Position numbers and translations under genes: made by a program | Notes under the pieces: model-generated | Database searches by the model: none | What the model was told of the DNA's origin: nothing | The model's input: the letters and a program-made list of their open reading frames with translations, nothing else | Part shown: positions 24,562 through 32,924 of the stretch, one piece after another | How the letters are laid out: every line of letters starts with the position of its first letter | Numbering within the stretch: the first letter of the stretch is position 1 | Assembly: GCF_031760065.1 (NCBI RefSeq) | Contig: NZ_CP134500.1 | Span: 5,208,001 to 5,272,000 of the forward strand | Direction: 5' to 3' | Length of the DNA: 64,000 nt | From: Streptomyces durocortorensis | GTDB lineage: Bacteria > Actinomycetota > Actinomycetes > Streptomycetales > Streptomycetaceae

Positions 24562-25723
24562 GACGCACCTCCGCCTTCCGTCCGGGGCAGGACTCCCGTA
24601 CGAGGAGGGAGCCCCCGCCCTGTTCGTAACCCCGGAACGCCGCCCAGCACACCAGCAGCGCCAGCGCGAACACCGGCAGCCAGAGCAGCCGGGCGAGCAC
24701 CCAGCCGGTGCCGTCGGGCACGGTGTGCAGCCCCGGCAGCGGCTCACCGGCGGCCAGCAGCGCGCTCGCCGTGACGACGATCATCGCGGTCTGGTGCCAG
24801 AGGAAGACGGTCATCGCCGACAGGTTCACCACCGCCACCGCGGCCCAGACCGGGGGCCTGCGCAGAGCCCGGCGCAGCGGCCCGAGCAGCAGCACGGCCG
24901 CCCCGCACTGGGCGAGGCCGAAGGTGACGGCGGCGAGGCTCGGCGGGTCCAGATTGGAGAGCGAACCGCCCGGCACCCCGACCATGGAGGCCGGGTAGCC
25001 CGCCCACCGGACGAGGACCGCGGCCGCCGCCGCCCCGCCGAGCAGCAGCGCCCAACGGCTCGTCAGGCCGCGCAGTCCGCCCCGCGCCACCAGCGCCCCC
25101 AGGCAGTACGGCACCAGCCAGCCCGCCACCACGTTGACCCATCCCAGCTCCCGCGGCCCGCCGAGTCCGAGGCGTACGAGGTCGACGTGGAGCACCACCG
25201 CGAGCGGCCACGCCGGGTGCAGCCGCGCCACCAGCGGGGTCAGCGCGGTCAGGGCGGCGAATACCAGCAGGAACCACAGCGGCGACCAGACCAGCTTGGC
25301 CAGCGCCAGCACGGTGGGCTCACCGACCCCCGAGGCGAGCATCGCGCCCGCCGCGAGGGACCACACCACCAGCACCGCCGCCACCGGCCGGAACAGCCGT
25401 ACCAGACGGCCGCCGACCCACCGCCCGTACGGCACACCCCGCTCCTGGGCCGACGCCCAACTCCCGGCCGCCACCTGCCCGCCCACCAGGAAGAACACGG
25501 CGAGGGTCTGGAACACCCAGGAGACCGGGACGAGTTGAGGCAGGTGAGTCAGCGGGCTCGCGCCGCGTACGGTACCGCTGTCGGCGACCAGCGCGGTCAC
25601 CAGCCAGTGCCCGCCCACCACACCGAGGACGGCCAGTGCCCGCAGGGCGTCGATCCCGCGGTCCCGGCCGGGCGGAGTGGCGGCTTCGACCCGCGCGACG
25701 AGCCGACGCACCGCCTCACGCAT
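24554..25723 (-). CDS. Membrane acyltransferase family 3 protein
   Basis: A 389-residue polytopic membrane protein with about ten hydrophobic helices. It opens with GRDRGIDALRALAVLGVVGGHWLV, the usual start of acyltransferase-3 proteins, and contains FFLVGGQVAAGSW and RLVRLFRPVAAVL. These enzymes move acyl groups onto sugars, lipids or wall polymers across the membrane. The gene overlaps both neighbours by eight bases, indicating one operon with the hydrolase upstream and the kinase downstream. The acceptor is unknown. Confidence 0.85.
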   Translation of the reverse strand: MREAVRRLVARVEAATPPGRDRGIDALRALAVLGVVGGHWLVTALVADSGTVRGASPLTHLPQLVPVSWVFQTLAVFFLVGGQVAAGSWASAQERGVPYGRWVGGRLVRLFRPVAAVLVVWSLAAGAMLASGVGEPTVLALAKLVWSPLWFLLVFAALTALTPLVARLHPAWPLAVVLHVDLVRLGLGGPRELGWVNVVAGWLVPYCLGALVARGGLRGLTSRWALLLGGAAAAAVLVRWAGYPASMVGVPGGSLSNLDPPSLAAVTFGLAQCGAAVLLLGPLRRALRRPPVWAAVAVVNLSAMTVFLWHQTAMIVVTASALLAAGEPLPGLHTVPDGTGWVLARLLWLPVFALALLVCWAAFRGYEQGGGSLLVRESCPGRKAEVRRA

Positions 25724-26684
25724 CGGGGGCCTCCAGCGGGGCGCGGCCGGAGACGATCCTGCCGAGGTTCGTCAGGGACCGCGACCCGGGCAGCAGATAG
25801 TCGCTGTGGCCCCCGCCGCCCGCGTCGAACACCTCCGCCCCGAACCGTTCCGCCACCGGATCGGTCCCGAACCCCACCGCCCCGACGAACGGCACCCGCA
25901 CCCGCACATGGGGCACCCGGGCGATCCAGTCGGCGCCGCCCCGCCCCGCCCACACCCGAGCACCGGTGCCCAGGGAGTCCGCGTCCTCGCTCCCGACCCC
26001 GGGGCTGCCGTACAGCACCAGGGCATCGGCGGCCGTGCCCGAGGCGGCCCGGGCGCAGACCACCGAACCATAGGAGTGACAGAGCAGCGTGATCCGGGCA
26101 CCCGGCAGCACCGCGGCCAGCCGGTCCACCAGCGCCCGCAGCCCCGGCGCGGCCTCGGCGGCCCGCCCGTCGGTCACCGAGGCGGGGCTCACGGTGGCGG
26201 GCGTGCGGTACCCCAGCCAGGCGAGGACCGCCCCGCCGTCCCCCAACTCCCGCTGGAGCGCCACCGCCCCGCGCCGCAGCCGCCCGTACGCGTCGAGACT
26301 GACGCCCGCCCCCGGCACCAGCACGGCGACGCGCCGAGCCGCGGCCAGCTCCCCGACGACCTCCACGCTCCGCCCCCCGTCGCGCCCGTCGAACGAGAGG
26401 AACTGCCGCCCCGGCGAGGCCATCGCGCGCAGGGTGGCCGCCCGCTTCAGGTCGCCGTGCCCCACCGCCGCCCGCTCGGCGGCCAGGATGTCCTGCCGCC
26501 CGACCGCGTACCGCTCCGCCAGCGCCGCCGGGCCCGCGTCCCGCAACGGCCCGAGCGCGGTCGGCGCGGGAGCGGGCACGGCGGCGGGCCGGGCCGCACC
26601 GGAGACCGGTACGGCCACCGCGAAGGTGACCAGTGCGGCGAGCAGGGTGCGGCGCAGACGGGGTCTGCGCGGGCGGTCCGCCAT
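25716..26684 (-). CDS. Secreted alpha/beta hydrolase (DUF1023 type)
   Basis: A 322-residue exported hydrolase. The signal segment is LLAALVTFAVAVPVSGAARPA. The catalytic nucleophile elbow is CHSYGS (about residue 198), with Gly-Ser-Pro in LYGSPGVGSEDADSLG and an acid and His further on (GGGGHSDYL). This is the layout of DUF1023 hydrolases found near cell-envelope genes. It is the first gene of a set of overlapping genes with the acyltransferase, kinase and regulator. Its substrate is unknown; an envelope ester is a reasonable guess. Confidence 0.85.
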   Translation of the reverse strand: MADRPRRPRLRRTLLAALVTFAVAVPVSGAARPAAVPAPAPTALGPLRDAGPAALAERYAVGRQDILAAERAAVGHGDLKRAATLRAMASPGRQFLSFDGRDGGRSVEVVGELAAARRVAVLVPGAGVSLDAYGRLRRGAVALQRELGDGGAVLAWLGYRTPATVSPASVTDGRAAEAAPGLRALVDRLAAVLPGARITLLCHSYGSVVCARAASGTAADALVLYGSPGVGSEDADSLGTGARVWAGRGGADWIARVPHVRVRVPFVGAVGFGTDPVAERFGAEVFDAGGGGHSDYLLPGSRSLTNLGRIVSGRAPLEAPDA

Positions 26685-26956
26685 GGGGCGAAGTCCTTCC
26701 GTACCAGGGACATTGTGTGATTCCGGTACAGAAGTTATGGGCGGAGTACGGTGGTTGACGTCCCGCTGTGGAGTGGATCTTCGACGTAGCTCTCAGGTAT
26801 GACGCGGGGCAGGCGTGGTGGGGTCAGCTCCCGTTCCGCCATGGCACGGCGGGTCGGCGGTTCCTCTCGTTCGACGGGCGCGGCGGGGTCGGCTTCGGGC
26901 GGTGTGCTCCAGGATCGCGGCGGCGAGCGGGGTGTGCACCCGGCGGGGGAGGGCGC

Positions 26957-27022
26957 CGACATCCCCACCACATGCGCCCGATCGGCGCCGAACGTGTCCA
27001 GCACGGCGACGGCACCCTCGGC
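26957..27022 (-). pseudogene. Fragment of an alpha/beta hydrolase
   Basis: The minus strand encodes AEGAVAVLDTFGADRAHVVGMS, the helix and nucleophile region of alpha/beta hydrolases (normally continuing MGG). After GMS the frame breaks into unrelated sequence and nothing before it looks coding. It is a remnant of about 22 codons. Confidence 0.6.
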
Positions 27023-27046
27023 CGGAACGGCCCCGGAACTACGCCC

Positions 27047-27142
27047 TCAGGGCCGAAAGGTGCGGCGGTAGGTGTCGGGAGGGACGCCGACGCCGCGGTG
27101 GAAACGGCGGCGCAGGGTCGTGGCGGTGCCCATCCCGACCGC
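27047..27142 (-). pseudogene. C-terminal fragment of an AraC/GlxA-family regulator
   Basis: The minus strand encodes VGMGTATTLRRRFHRGVGVPPDTYRRTFRP then a stop, the last helix and end of an AraC-type DNA-binding domain. The upstream part of the gene is missing; instead the sequence passes directly into the saccharopine dehydrogenase-like fragment on the other strand. Confidence 0.7.
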
Positions 27143-27413
27143 CGCCGACGAGAGCGGGCGCTCGGACCAGGCCTTCCTCGTCGACGTCGTCGTCCGCTCC
27201 GGCGAAGCCGAACGCCGGGCCACGGCGGGCGGCCAGGACATCTACGCCGTCACCGCGCCCCTCGTCGCCGAGGCTCTCGAACGCGTCCTGACCGGACGTA
27301 CCAAGTCGGCCGGTGTCGCCTCCGCGGGCGAGATCTTCGACGCCTCGGACTTCCTGTGTTCGCTGGAACCGCACATCGCGGTCGACCTGCACCCGCGGAA
27401 GCAGAACGCCTGA
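27123..27413 (+). pseudogene. C-terminal fragment of a saccharopine-dehydrogenase-like protein
   Basis: The plus strand encodes about 96 residues (VPIPTAADESGRSDQAFLVDVVV... SAGEIFDASDFLCSLEPHIAVDL) that resemble the C-terminal part of saccharopine-dehydrogenase-type NAD(P)-binding reductases. There is no start or Rossmann domain; the beginning abuts the AraC fragment. The stop is intact, so the 3' end of a real gene has survived. Confidence 0.6.
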
Positions 27414-27527
27414 CCCGGCTCTTCGTTCACGAGTTCGGGATCTGGCGCGACGTCTGTGACTGAGCACTCCGGGCAACGGCCGGGATGCTTCCAGACGTCG
27501 AAGAAAGCTGTCGCAGAAGAGGCAGGA

Positions 27528-27601
27528 TGAGGCTGGCCGGATTCGAACCGGCGTCCTCCCACATGCGGTGAAGGCGCGACAACCACTGCGCTACGAGCCC
27601 C
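27528..27601 (-). pseudogene. Degenerate tRNA gene
   Basis: The minus strand can form a tRNA-like shape of 74 bases. The acceptor arms 27595-27601 and 27529-27535 pair at six of seven positions. The T-arm GCCGGTTCGAATCCGGC is perfect, and GCGC/GCGC form a D-stem. The anticodon arm is faulty: the best alignment gives CAT with G instead of the universal T at position 33, a mismatch in the stem, and a variable loop of only three bases. It is probably a tRNA remnant or an integration-site relic rather than a working tRNA. Confidence 0.6.
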
Positions 27602-27702
27602 ATCCCTGCCAGGGATCATACGAGCCCCGGCGCTCCGCTGCCCCGAATATTCGAGGGCGGCGGACCACTGGGCGTGACGGCTTCACAGAAGCTGTGCCGG
27701 AG

Positions 27703-27821
27703 CCCGAACTCGCGCACGTCGGCCCGCGCGGCCCGGATCGCGTGCGGGGCCTTCGCCTGGCCGCGGCGAAGGTGCCGATGAGACGGGAGACCGCCGGGTC
27801 GGAGGCGACGGGCTTTGCGAG
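27703..27821 (-). pseudogene. Transposase remnant, probably IS1380 family
   Basis: One minus-strand frame gives LAKPVASDPAVSRLIGTFAA (27759-27821) and the next gives APHAIRAARADVREFG (27703-27750). Together they read like the N-terminal region of IS1380-type transposases (VASDPTVSRLI... ALTAIRSARAEVRE) with a frameshift between. The DDE catalytic region and the ends of the element are not recognisable. This supports a mobile-element history of the scar. Confidence 0.55.
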
Positions 27822-28046
27822 CGGTCCCGACCAACCAGGAGCACAGCACCGGCCGGAGGCGACCACCGCCCGGCCGTTGCCCTGGACATGGACGCGGGGA
27901 GAGCGCCCGATACGCTTCTTCGCCTGGGAAGTGCCTCCGACGGCGACAGGAACAGGGGCCTCGCTAGTCCTCGTTCTTGCTGGTCAGAGGCGCTTCGCTT
28001 ACTTGGCCACTCGTCGGACAGCCCACTTCATGAAAGCACGTGACCA

Positions 28047-28472
28047 ATGTTCAACCTCGTCTTCGCGGCTCTCGTCCTGTCCATCCCGGCAGGGTTGCTG
28101 ATGCTGTTTCGCGGCGTTGGACGACAGTGGCACAAGCGGCCCATCGCGCTCGTCGGTGCCGCCCTGACCGCCGGCGGCTTCACGGCCGTGGTGTGGGGGT
28201 TCGGCGTCTTCGCAGGAGGGCTGGACGTTCGTGAAGCGTGCGAGTTCACCCACAACACCAACTACGACCAGGCATGGCGTGACCGCACGGGAGCGGACGG
28301 CAGCTCCTTCTTCCCGCTGGCCAACGCATGCAACGAGCACGTCAGTCTCGTGCCCGCATGGGTGAACCCGACGATCATCGTTCTCGCTGTCCTCAGCGTC
28401 AGCGCTCTCGCCCTTGCTCTGTTCCGGATCGCTTCTGCGATCTTCCACAGGAAGGAGCGGGTCTCCGCGTGA
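28047..28472 (+). CDS. Small membrane protein of unknown function
   Basis: A 141-residue protein with three hydrophobic segments: LVFAALVLSIPAGLLMLF near the start, IALVGAALTAGGFTAVVWGFGVFAGG, and PTIIVLAVLSVSALALALFRI near the end. Between the second and third is a polar loop of about 50 residues with two cysteines (REACEF and ANACNEH) that could form a disulfide outside the membrane. No strong ribosome site precedes the ATG. No family is recognised. It stands next to the gene scar and may be part of a former genomic insert. Confidence 0.65.
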   Translation: MFNLVFAALVLSIPAGLLMLFRGVGRQWHKRPIALVGAALTAGGFTAVVWGFGVFAGGLDVREACEFTHNTNYDQAWRDRTGADGSSFFPLANACNEHVSLVPAWVNPTIIVLAVLSVSALALALFRIASAIFHRKERVSA

Positions 28473-28544
28473 ACGGATCGGAGTCCGGCGTCCGCGCGCT
28501 TCTTCCCTACGGATCTACGCGCACCTGTGGCCAGGAGAAGAAGA

Positions 28545-28639
28545 CCGCACCCGGTCCTTGAGGGACGCCGTTCTCGGCGGCCTGCGGACCGGGTGCGGGT
28601 CGATAGACCGTCTGGCCAGCGAAACAGCAGGTCAGACGG
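28545..28639. terminator. Two hairpins between convergent genes
   Basis: The first hairpin pairs 28545-28557 with 28586-28598 (13 bp, perfect). The second pairs 28608-28617 with 28630-28639 (10 bp, one G-T pair) and ends 12 bp from the sodN stop. They can end transcripts of the membrane gene and of sodN. Confidence 0.8.
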
Positions 28640-28651
28640 CATATCCGTAGA

Positions 28652-29047
28652 TCAAGCCTTCTTGGTCTCCCAGAAGATCCTGTCGACCTCGGCGATCAGG
28701 TCCAGAGCCTTCTGGCCCGTCTTCGGGTCGTTCGAGCCCTTCGCCGCGGAGAGCGCCTTCAGGGTGTCGTTGATCAGCTGGTGCAGCTCCGGGAACTTCT
28801 CGAAGTGCGGGGGCTTGAAGTAGTCGCTCCAGAGCACCGAGACGTGGTGCTTCGCGAGCTCGGCGCGCTGCTCCTTGATCAGGACCGCGCGGGTGCGGAA
28901 GTCCGCGTCCTCGTTGGCCTGGTACTTCTCCTGGACGGCCTTGACCGACTCGGCCTCGATGCGGGCCTGGGCCGGGTCGTACACGCCGCAGGGCAGGTCG
29001 CAGTGGGCGCTGACCTTCACCTTGGGGGCAAACAGGCGGGAAAGCAT
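28652..29047 (-). CDS. sodN: Nickel superoxide dismutase SodN
   Basis: A 131-residue precursor of Ni-SOD. A 14-residue leader (MLSRLFAPKVKVSA) precedes His15, which becomes the new N-terminus. The nickel hook HCDLPCGVY uses the amino group and side chain of His15 with Cys16 and Cys20. The rest forms the four-helix subunit (KYQANEDADFRTRAVLIKEQRAELAKHHVSVLWSDYFK) that assembles as a hexamer. It removes superoxide in the cytoplasm. The protease gene needed to cut the leader, sodX, is divergent from it. Nickel-dependent expression is known in Streptomyces; no operator could be identified by eye. Confidence 0.97.
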   Translation of the reverse strand: MLSRLFAPKVKVSAHCDLPCGVYDPAQARIEAESVKAVQEKYQANEDADFRTRAVLIKEQRAELAKHHVSVLWSDYFKPPHFEKFPELHQLINDTLKALSAAKGSNDPKTGQKALDLIAEVDRIFWETKKA

Positions 29048-29222
29048 GGAGCTGTCCTCCTCGTGATCGTCTTCTCAGGTGGGACATTACTCCGTGGAGC
29101 GCCGCTTTCCGTGGCTGCCCCAGGGGCTTAGGTCAAAAGTCCGGGGCGGGAACCGGGCCGTCGGCCGAATGTACGGAGCGGAACGCGGTGCGCGGGACGG
29201 TGTGCCGGAGGAGGACCGGGAG

Positions 29223-29660
29223 GTGGCAGAGGTGCCGGAGCGGGGACGGGTGTCCGGAGGCGGGCGGGCCGGGCGGCGGCCGTTGCGGGTGGTGGAGGTG
29301 ACGGGGCCCTCGATGGTTCCCACGCTCTACCACGGGGACCTGCTGCTGGTGCAGTACGGGGTGCCCGTGCGCCCGGGTGACGTGGTGATCCTGCGGCACC
29401 CCTTCCAGCAGGACCTGCTCGTGGTCAAGCGCGCCACCGAGCGGCGGCCCGGCGGCTGGTGGGTGCGCGGCGACAACACCTTCGCGGGCGGGGACAGCAC
29501 GGATTACGGGGTCGTTCCCGCGGAGCTGGTCCTCGCCCGGGTGCGGGCCCGCTACCGGCCCCTGGCGAAGGGTCAGCGGTCGGTGACCGCGGTGGTGGGC
29601 TGGGCGCTCTCCGCGCTGCGGCCGGTGCGCTCCGCCTCCTCGCGCTTGCGGGCGCGGTAG
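29223..29660 (+). CDS. sodX: SodX, nickel superoxide dismutase maturation protease
   Basis: A 145-residue S26-family peptidase (signal-peptidase-like). The catalytic Ser lies in VEVTGPSMVPTLYHGD and the Lys in DLLVVKRATERRPGGWWV, and GDNTFAGGDSTDYGVVP is the box E of the family. It has no membrane helix, as expected for cutting cytoplasmic SodN. The GTG at 29223 is preferred because GGAGGAGGA lies eight bases upstream and the length fits other SodX proteins; an ATG at 29169 is an alternative. Its 3' end overlaps the convergent CGNR gene by 88 bp. Confidence 0.92.
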   Translation: MAEVPERGRVSGGGRAGRRPLRVVEVTGPSMVPTLYHGDLLLVQYGVPVRPGDVVILRHPFQQDLLVVKRATERRPGGWWVRGDNTFAGGDSTDYGVVPAELVLARVRARYRPLAKGQRSVTAVVGWALSALRPVRSASSRLRAR

Positions 29661-30193
29661 GCGGCGACGTTCGCCCGGGTCGCGCAGCGGTCCGAGCAGT
29701 AGCGCCGGGACCGGTTGGTGGAGGTGTCCAGGTAGGCGTTGCGGCAGGGGAGCGCCTCGCACAGGCCGAGCCGGTCCACCCCGTGCCCGGTGAGGTGGAA
29801 GGCGAGGCCCATGGCCGCGATGGCCGCGTATCCGGCGGTCGCGTTCGACGGGTGGTCGGCCAGGTGCATGTGCCAGTCCGGCCTGCCGTCCTCGTCCCGG
29901 AAGTCGTGCCCGGAGATCTGCGGGCTCACCGGGAAGTCCAGCAGCAACGAGTTGAGCAGGTCGACCGCGAGCGTCTCCTCGCCGTCGTCGGCCGCCTCGA
30001 AGACCGCGCGCAGCCGTGCCCGTACGGAACGGAACCGGGTCACGTCCGAGTCCGTCGCCCGCCGCGCCGCCTGCTGGCTGTCACCGAACAGCTCCCGGAC
30101 CGCCTCGACGGAGGTGAGCGTGTCCTTGTTGCGGGCCGGCTCTTCGGTGTTGACCAGGCGCACGGCATAGTCCGAGTAAGAGGCCAGTTCCAC
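29573..30193 (-). CDS. CGNR zinc-finger regulator
   Basis: A 206-residue protein with an N-terminal ABATE-like domain (about 1-150) and a C-terminal CGNR zinc finger. The finger has Cys residues in LGLCEALPCRN and RRYCSDRCATRANVAAYRAR. Such proteins are putative stress-response regulators. The GTG start at 30193 begins with ELASYSDYAVRLVNTEEPARNKDTL, the usual family start. It overlaps sodX antisense at its 3' end and is divergent from a methyltransferase gene. Palindromes in the shared upstream region could be its operator. Confidence 0.88.
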   Translation of the reverse strand: MELASYSDYAVRLVNTEEPARNKDTLTSVEAVRELFGDSQQAARRATDSDVTRFRSVRARLRAVFEAADDGEETLAVDLLNSLLLDFPVSPQISGHDFRDEDGRPDWHMHLADHPSNATAGYAAIAAMGLAFHLTGHGVDRLGLCEALPCRNAYLDTSTNRSRRYCSDRCATRANVAAYRARKREEAERTGRSAESAQPTTAVTDR

Positions 30194-30281
30194 TTGTAGT
30201 CCTTACGGCGTCGGTCTAGAGTCGGGATGTCGACCAGTGTAATGGTCGGTGTGCGCGAACAGGTATTACGCAACGGGCAGG

Positions 30282-30312
30282 GCGTAACGGGTACTGCGTA
30301 CCGGTGTTACGC
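30282..30312. promoter_or_regulatory. Nested palindrome between CGNR and methyltransferase genes
   Basis: The outer arms GCGTAAC (30282-30288) and GTTACGC (30306-30312) enclose the inner palindrome GGTACTGCGTACC (30290-30302). A further TTACGC/GCGTAA pair lies at 30266-30271 and 30282-30287. This is operator-like in the divergent promoter region. Confidence 0.5.
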
Positions 30313-30337
30313 GAACGGGTACGACGTGGAGGCTGAC

Positions 30338-31099
30338 GTGACGGAGACGGCTACGGGCACCGACTGGCGGTCCTGGCAGGAGAGCTGGGACCGGCAGCAG
30401 GAGTGGTACATGCCCGACCGCGAGGAGCGGTTCCGGGTGATGCTGGACATGGTCGAGGCGGTCGTCGGACCGGAACCGCGGGTGCTGGACCTCGCGTGCG
30501 GTACGGGAAGTATTACGGACCGGCTCCTCAAGCGGTTCCCGGGCGCCACGAGCACCGGCGTCGATCTCGACCCCGCGCTCCTGGCCATCGCCCGCGGCAC
30601 CTTCGAGGGCGACGACCGGGTCGCCTTCGTCACCGCCGACCTCAAGGACCCGGACTGGACCACCCGGCTGCCCCACACCTCGTACGACGCCGTCCTCACC
30701 GCCACCGCCCTGCACTGGCTCCACAGTGAGCCGCTCGCCACGCTCTACGGGCAGCTCGGCGGGCTCGTCCGGGACGGCGGGGTCTTCATGAACGCCGACC
30801 GCACCATCGACCCGGCGACCCCCCGGATCAACGCCGCCGAACGCGCCCACCGCCACGCCGCGATGGACCGCGCCAAGGCCGGCGGCGCGCTGGACTGGGC
30901 CGAGTGGTGGGCCGTCGCCGCGAAGGACCCGGTCCTCGCCGCCCCCACCGCCGAGCGCTTCAAGATCTACGGCGAGCACGCGGACGGCGACATGCCGTCC
31001 GCCGACTGGCACGCCCGCACCCTGCTCGCCTCCGGCTTCGGGGAGGCCCGGGCGGTGTGGGCGTCGCCGTCGGACAGCCTCGTCCTCGCTGTGAAGTAG
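30338..31099 (+). CDS. Class I SAM-dependent methyltransferase
   Basis: A 253-residue methyltransferase. Motif I is [16 protein letters not shown] (about 44-60), followed by [13 protein letters not shown] (motif II) and [37 protein letters not shown]. The N-terminus ([27 protein letters not shown]) is typical of small-molecule methyltransferases. The GTG at 30338 sits five bases after GGAGG; upstream in-frame codons overlap the palindrome and look non-coding. It is divergent from the CGNR gene. The acceptor substrate is unknown. Confidence 0.88.
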   Translation: MTETATGTDWRSWQESWDRQQEWYMPDREERFRVMLDMVEAVVGPEPRVLDLACGTGSITDRLLKRFPGATSTGVDLDPALLAIARGTFEGDDRVAFVTADLKDPDWTTRLPHTSYDAVLTATALHWLHSEPLATLYGQLGGLVRDGGVFMNADRTIDPATPRINAAERAHRHAAMDRAKAGGALDWAEWWAVAAKDPVLAAPTAERFKIYGEHADGDMPSADWHARTLLASGFGEARAVWASPSDSLVLAVK

Positions 31100-31116
31100 G
31101 CGGGCGCGGAACGAGC

Positions 31117-31154
31117 GGGAGGGCGGTACGGACCCGTGTCCGTACCGCCCTCCC
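31117..31154. terminator. Bidirectional terminator hairpin
   Basis: A perfect 17-bp stem (31117-31133 with 31138-31154) with the loop CCGT lies between the convergent methyltransferase and ABC transporter genes. Confidence 0.9.
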
Positions 31155-31166
31155 CGCTTCAGCCGG

Positions 31167-31927
<761 letters not shown>

Positions 31928-31931
<4 letters not shown>

Positions 31932-32896
31932 GCGGAGACACCTCCGGAGGGCCGGTTGCTGAACGAGGCGAGGTTGGCCTTGATGCGCTGGAACGGCGTG
32001 AGCGGCAGCGAGCGCAGCGAGCCTCGGGCGTAGCGGCGCTCCAGGTAGTACTGGCCGACGCTGAACACGCTGGTCATCACGATGTACCAGATGGACGCGA
32101 CGAACAGCATCTCCATCACCGCGTACGACGTGGAGCCGATCTGCGAGGTGGAGCGGAGCAGCTCGTTGTACGTGACCGCGTAGACCAGCGAGGAGGTCTT
32201 GAGCATGTTGATGAACTCGTTGCCGGTCGGCGGGATGATCACCCGCAGCGCCTGCGGCAGGACCACGCGGCGCATGGTCTTCGCCTGGGTCATGCCGAGG
32301 GCGTGCGACGCCTCGGTCTGGCCCTCGTCGACCGACTGGATGCCGGCGCGGCAGATCTCCGCCATGTAGGCGGCCTCGTTCAGGGCGAGCCCCAGCAGGG
32401 CGCACATGAACGGGGTCATGACGTCCGTCATCTCGTCCTTGTAGATGAACGGGATGTTCAGGACCGGGAAGATCAGCGCCAGGTTGAACCAGAGCAGCAG
32501 CTGTACGTAGACCGGGGTGCCCCGGAAGAACCAGATGTACAGCCAGGCCACCCAGCTGGTGACCGGGTTCTTGGAGAGCCGCATCACGGCCAGCACGACG
32601 CCGAGGACCACGCCGAGCACCATCGCGAGGACGCTGATCAGCAGGGTGCGGCCCGCACCGGCGACGACGGTGCTGTCGAACAGCTTGTCGCCCACGGCCT
32701 GCCACTGGATGTTGCCCTGCGAGAAGGCGTACCCGAGGGCGACGAGGAGGCCGATGACCACGACGCCGCTGATCCAGCGGCCGACATGGCGGACGGGAAT
32801 GGCCTTGATGTACTCCGGGGCCGTGGTGGCGGCCCCGGAGACGGGCACCTGGCCGGCCGGTGAGCCGACGGGTGCCTTGTCGAGCTTGTCAGTCAT
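31928..32896 (-). CDS. Polar amino-acid ABC transporter, permease
   Basis: A 322-residue HisM/GlnP-type permease. After a polar Pro/Ala-rich tail of about 35 residues it has one extra helix ([19 protein letters not shown]) and then the family core: [39 protein letters not shown], and the coupling EAA-type loop [35 protein letters not shown] single permease gene suggests a homodimeric channel. The length is greater than the usual 220-230 because of the N-terminal extension and the insertion around [19 protein letters not shown]. Confidence 0.93.
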
Positions 32897-32924
32897 CGTG
32901 ACTGCCCTTCGGTGAAGCGTCCGG

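Larger units (their letters stand above)
26685..28046. other. Gene-poor scar with fragments of several genes
   Basis: About 1.36 kb without an intact gene. It holds pieces of an alpha/beta hydrolase, an AraC regulator and a saccharopine-dehydrogenase-like protein, a degenerate tRNA, and part of a transposase, each described below. The GC content and codon signal are uneven. This pattern suggests past insertion and deletion. Confidence 0.75.

Noticed and set aside
27528..27601. A functional tRNA gene
   Set aside because: The T-arm is perfect but the anticodon loop lacks the universal T33, the anticodon stem has a mismatch, and the variable loop is too short.
27568..28101. A 177-residue gene on the plus strand
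   Set aside because: It runs over the degenerate tRNA and the transposase remnant, with no ribosome site and no family features.
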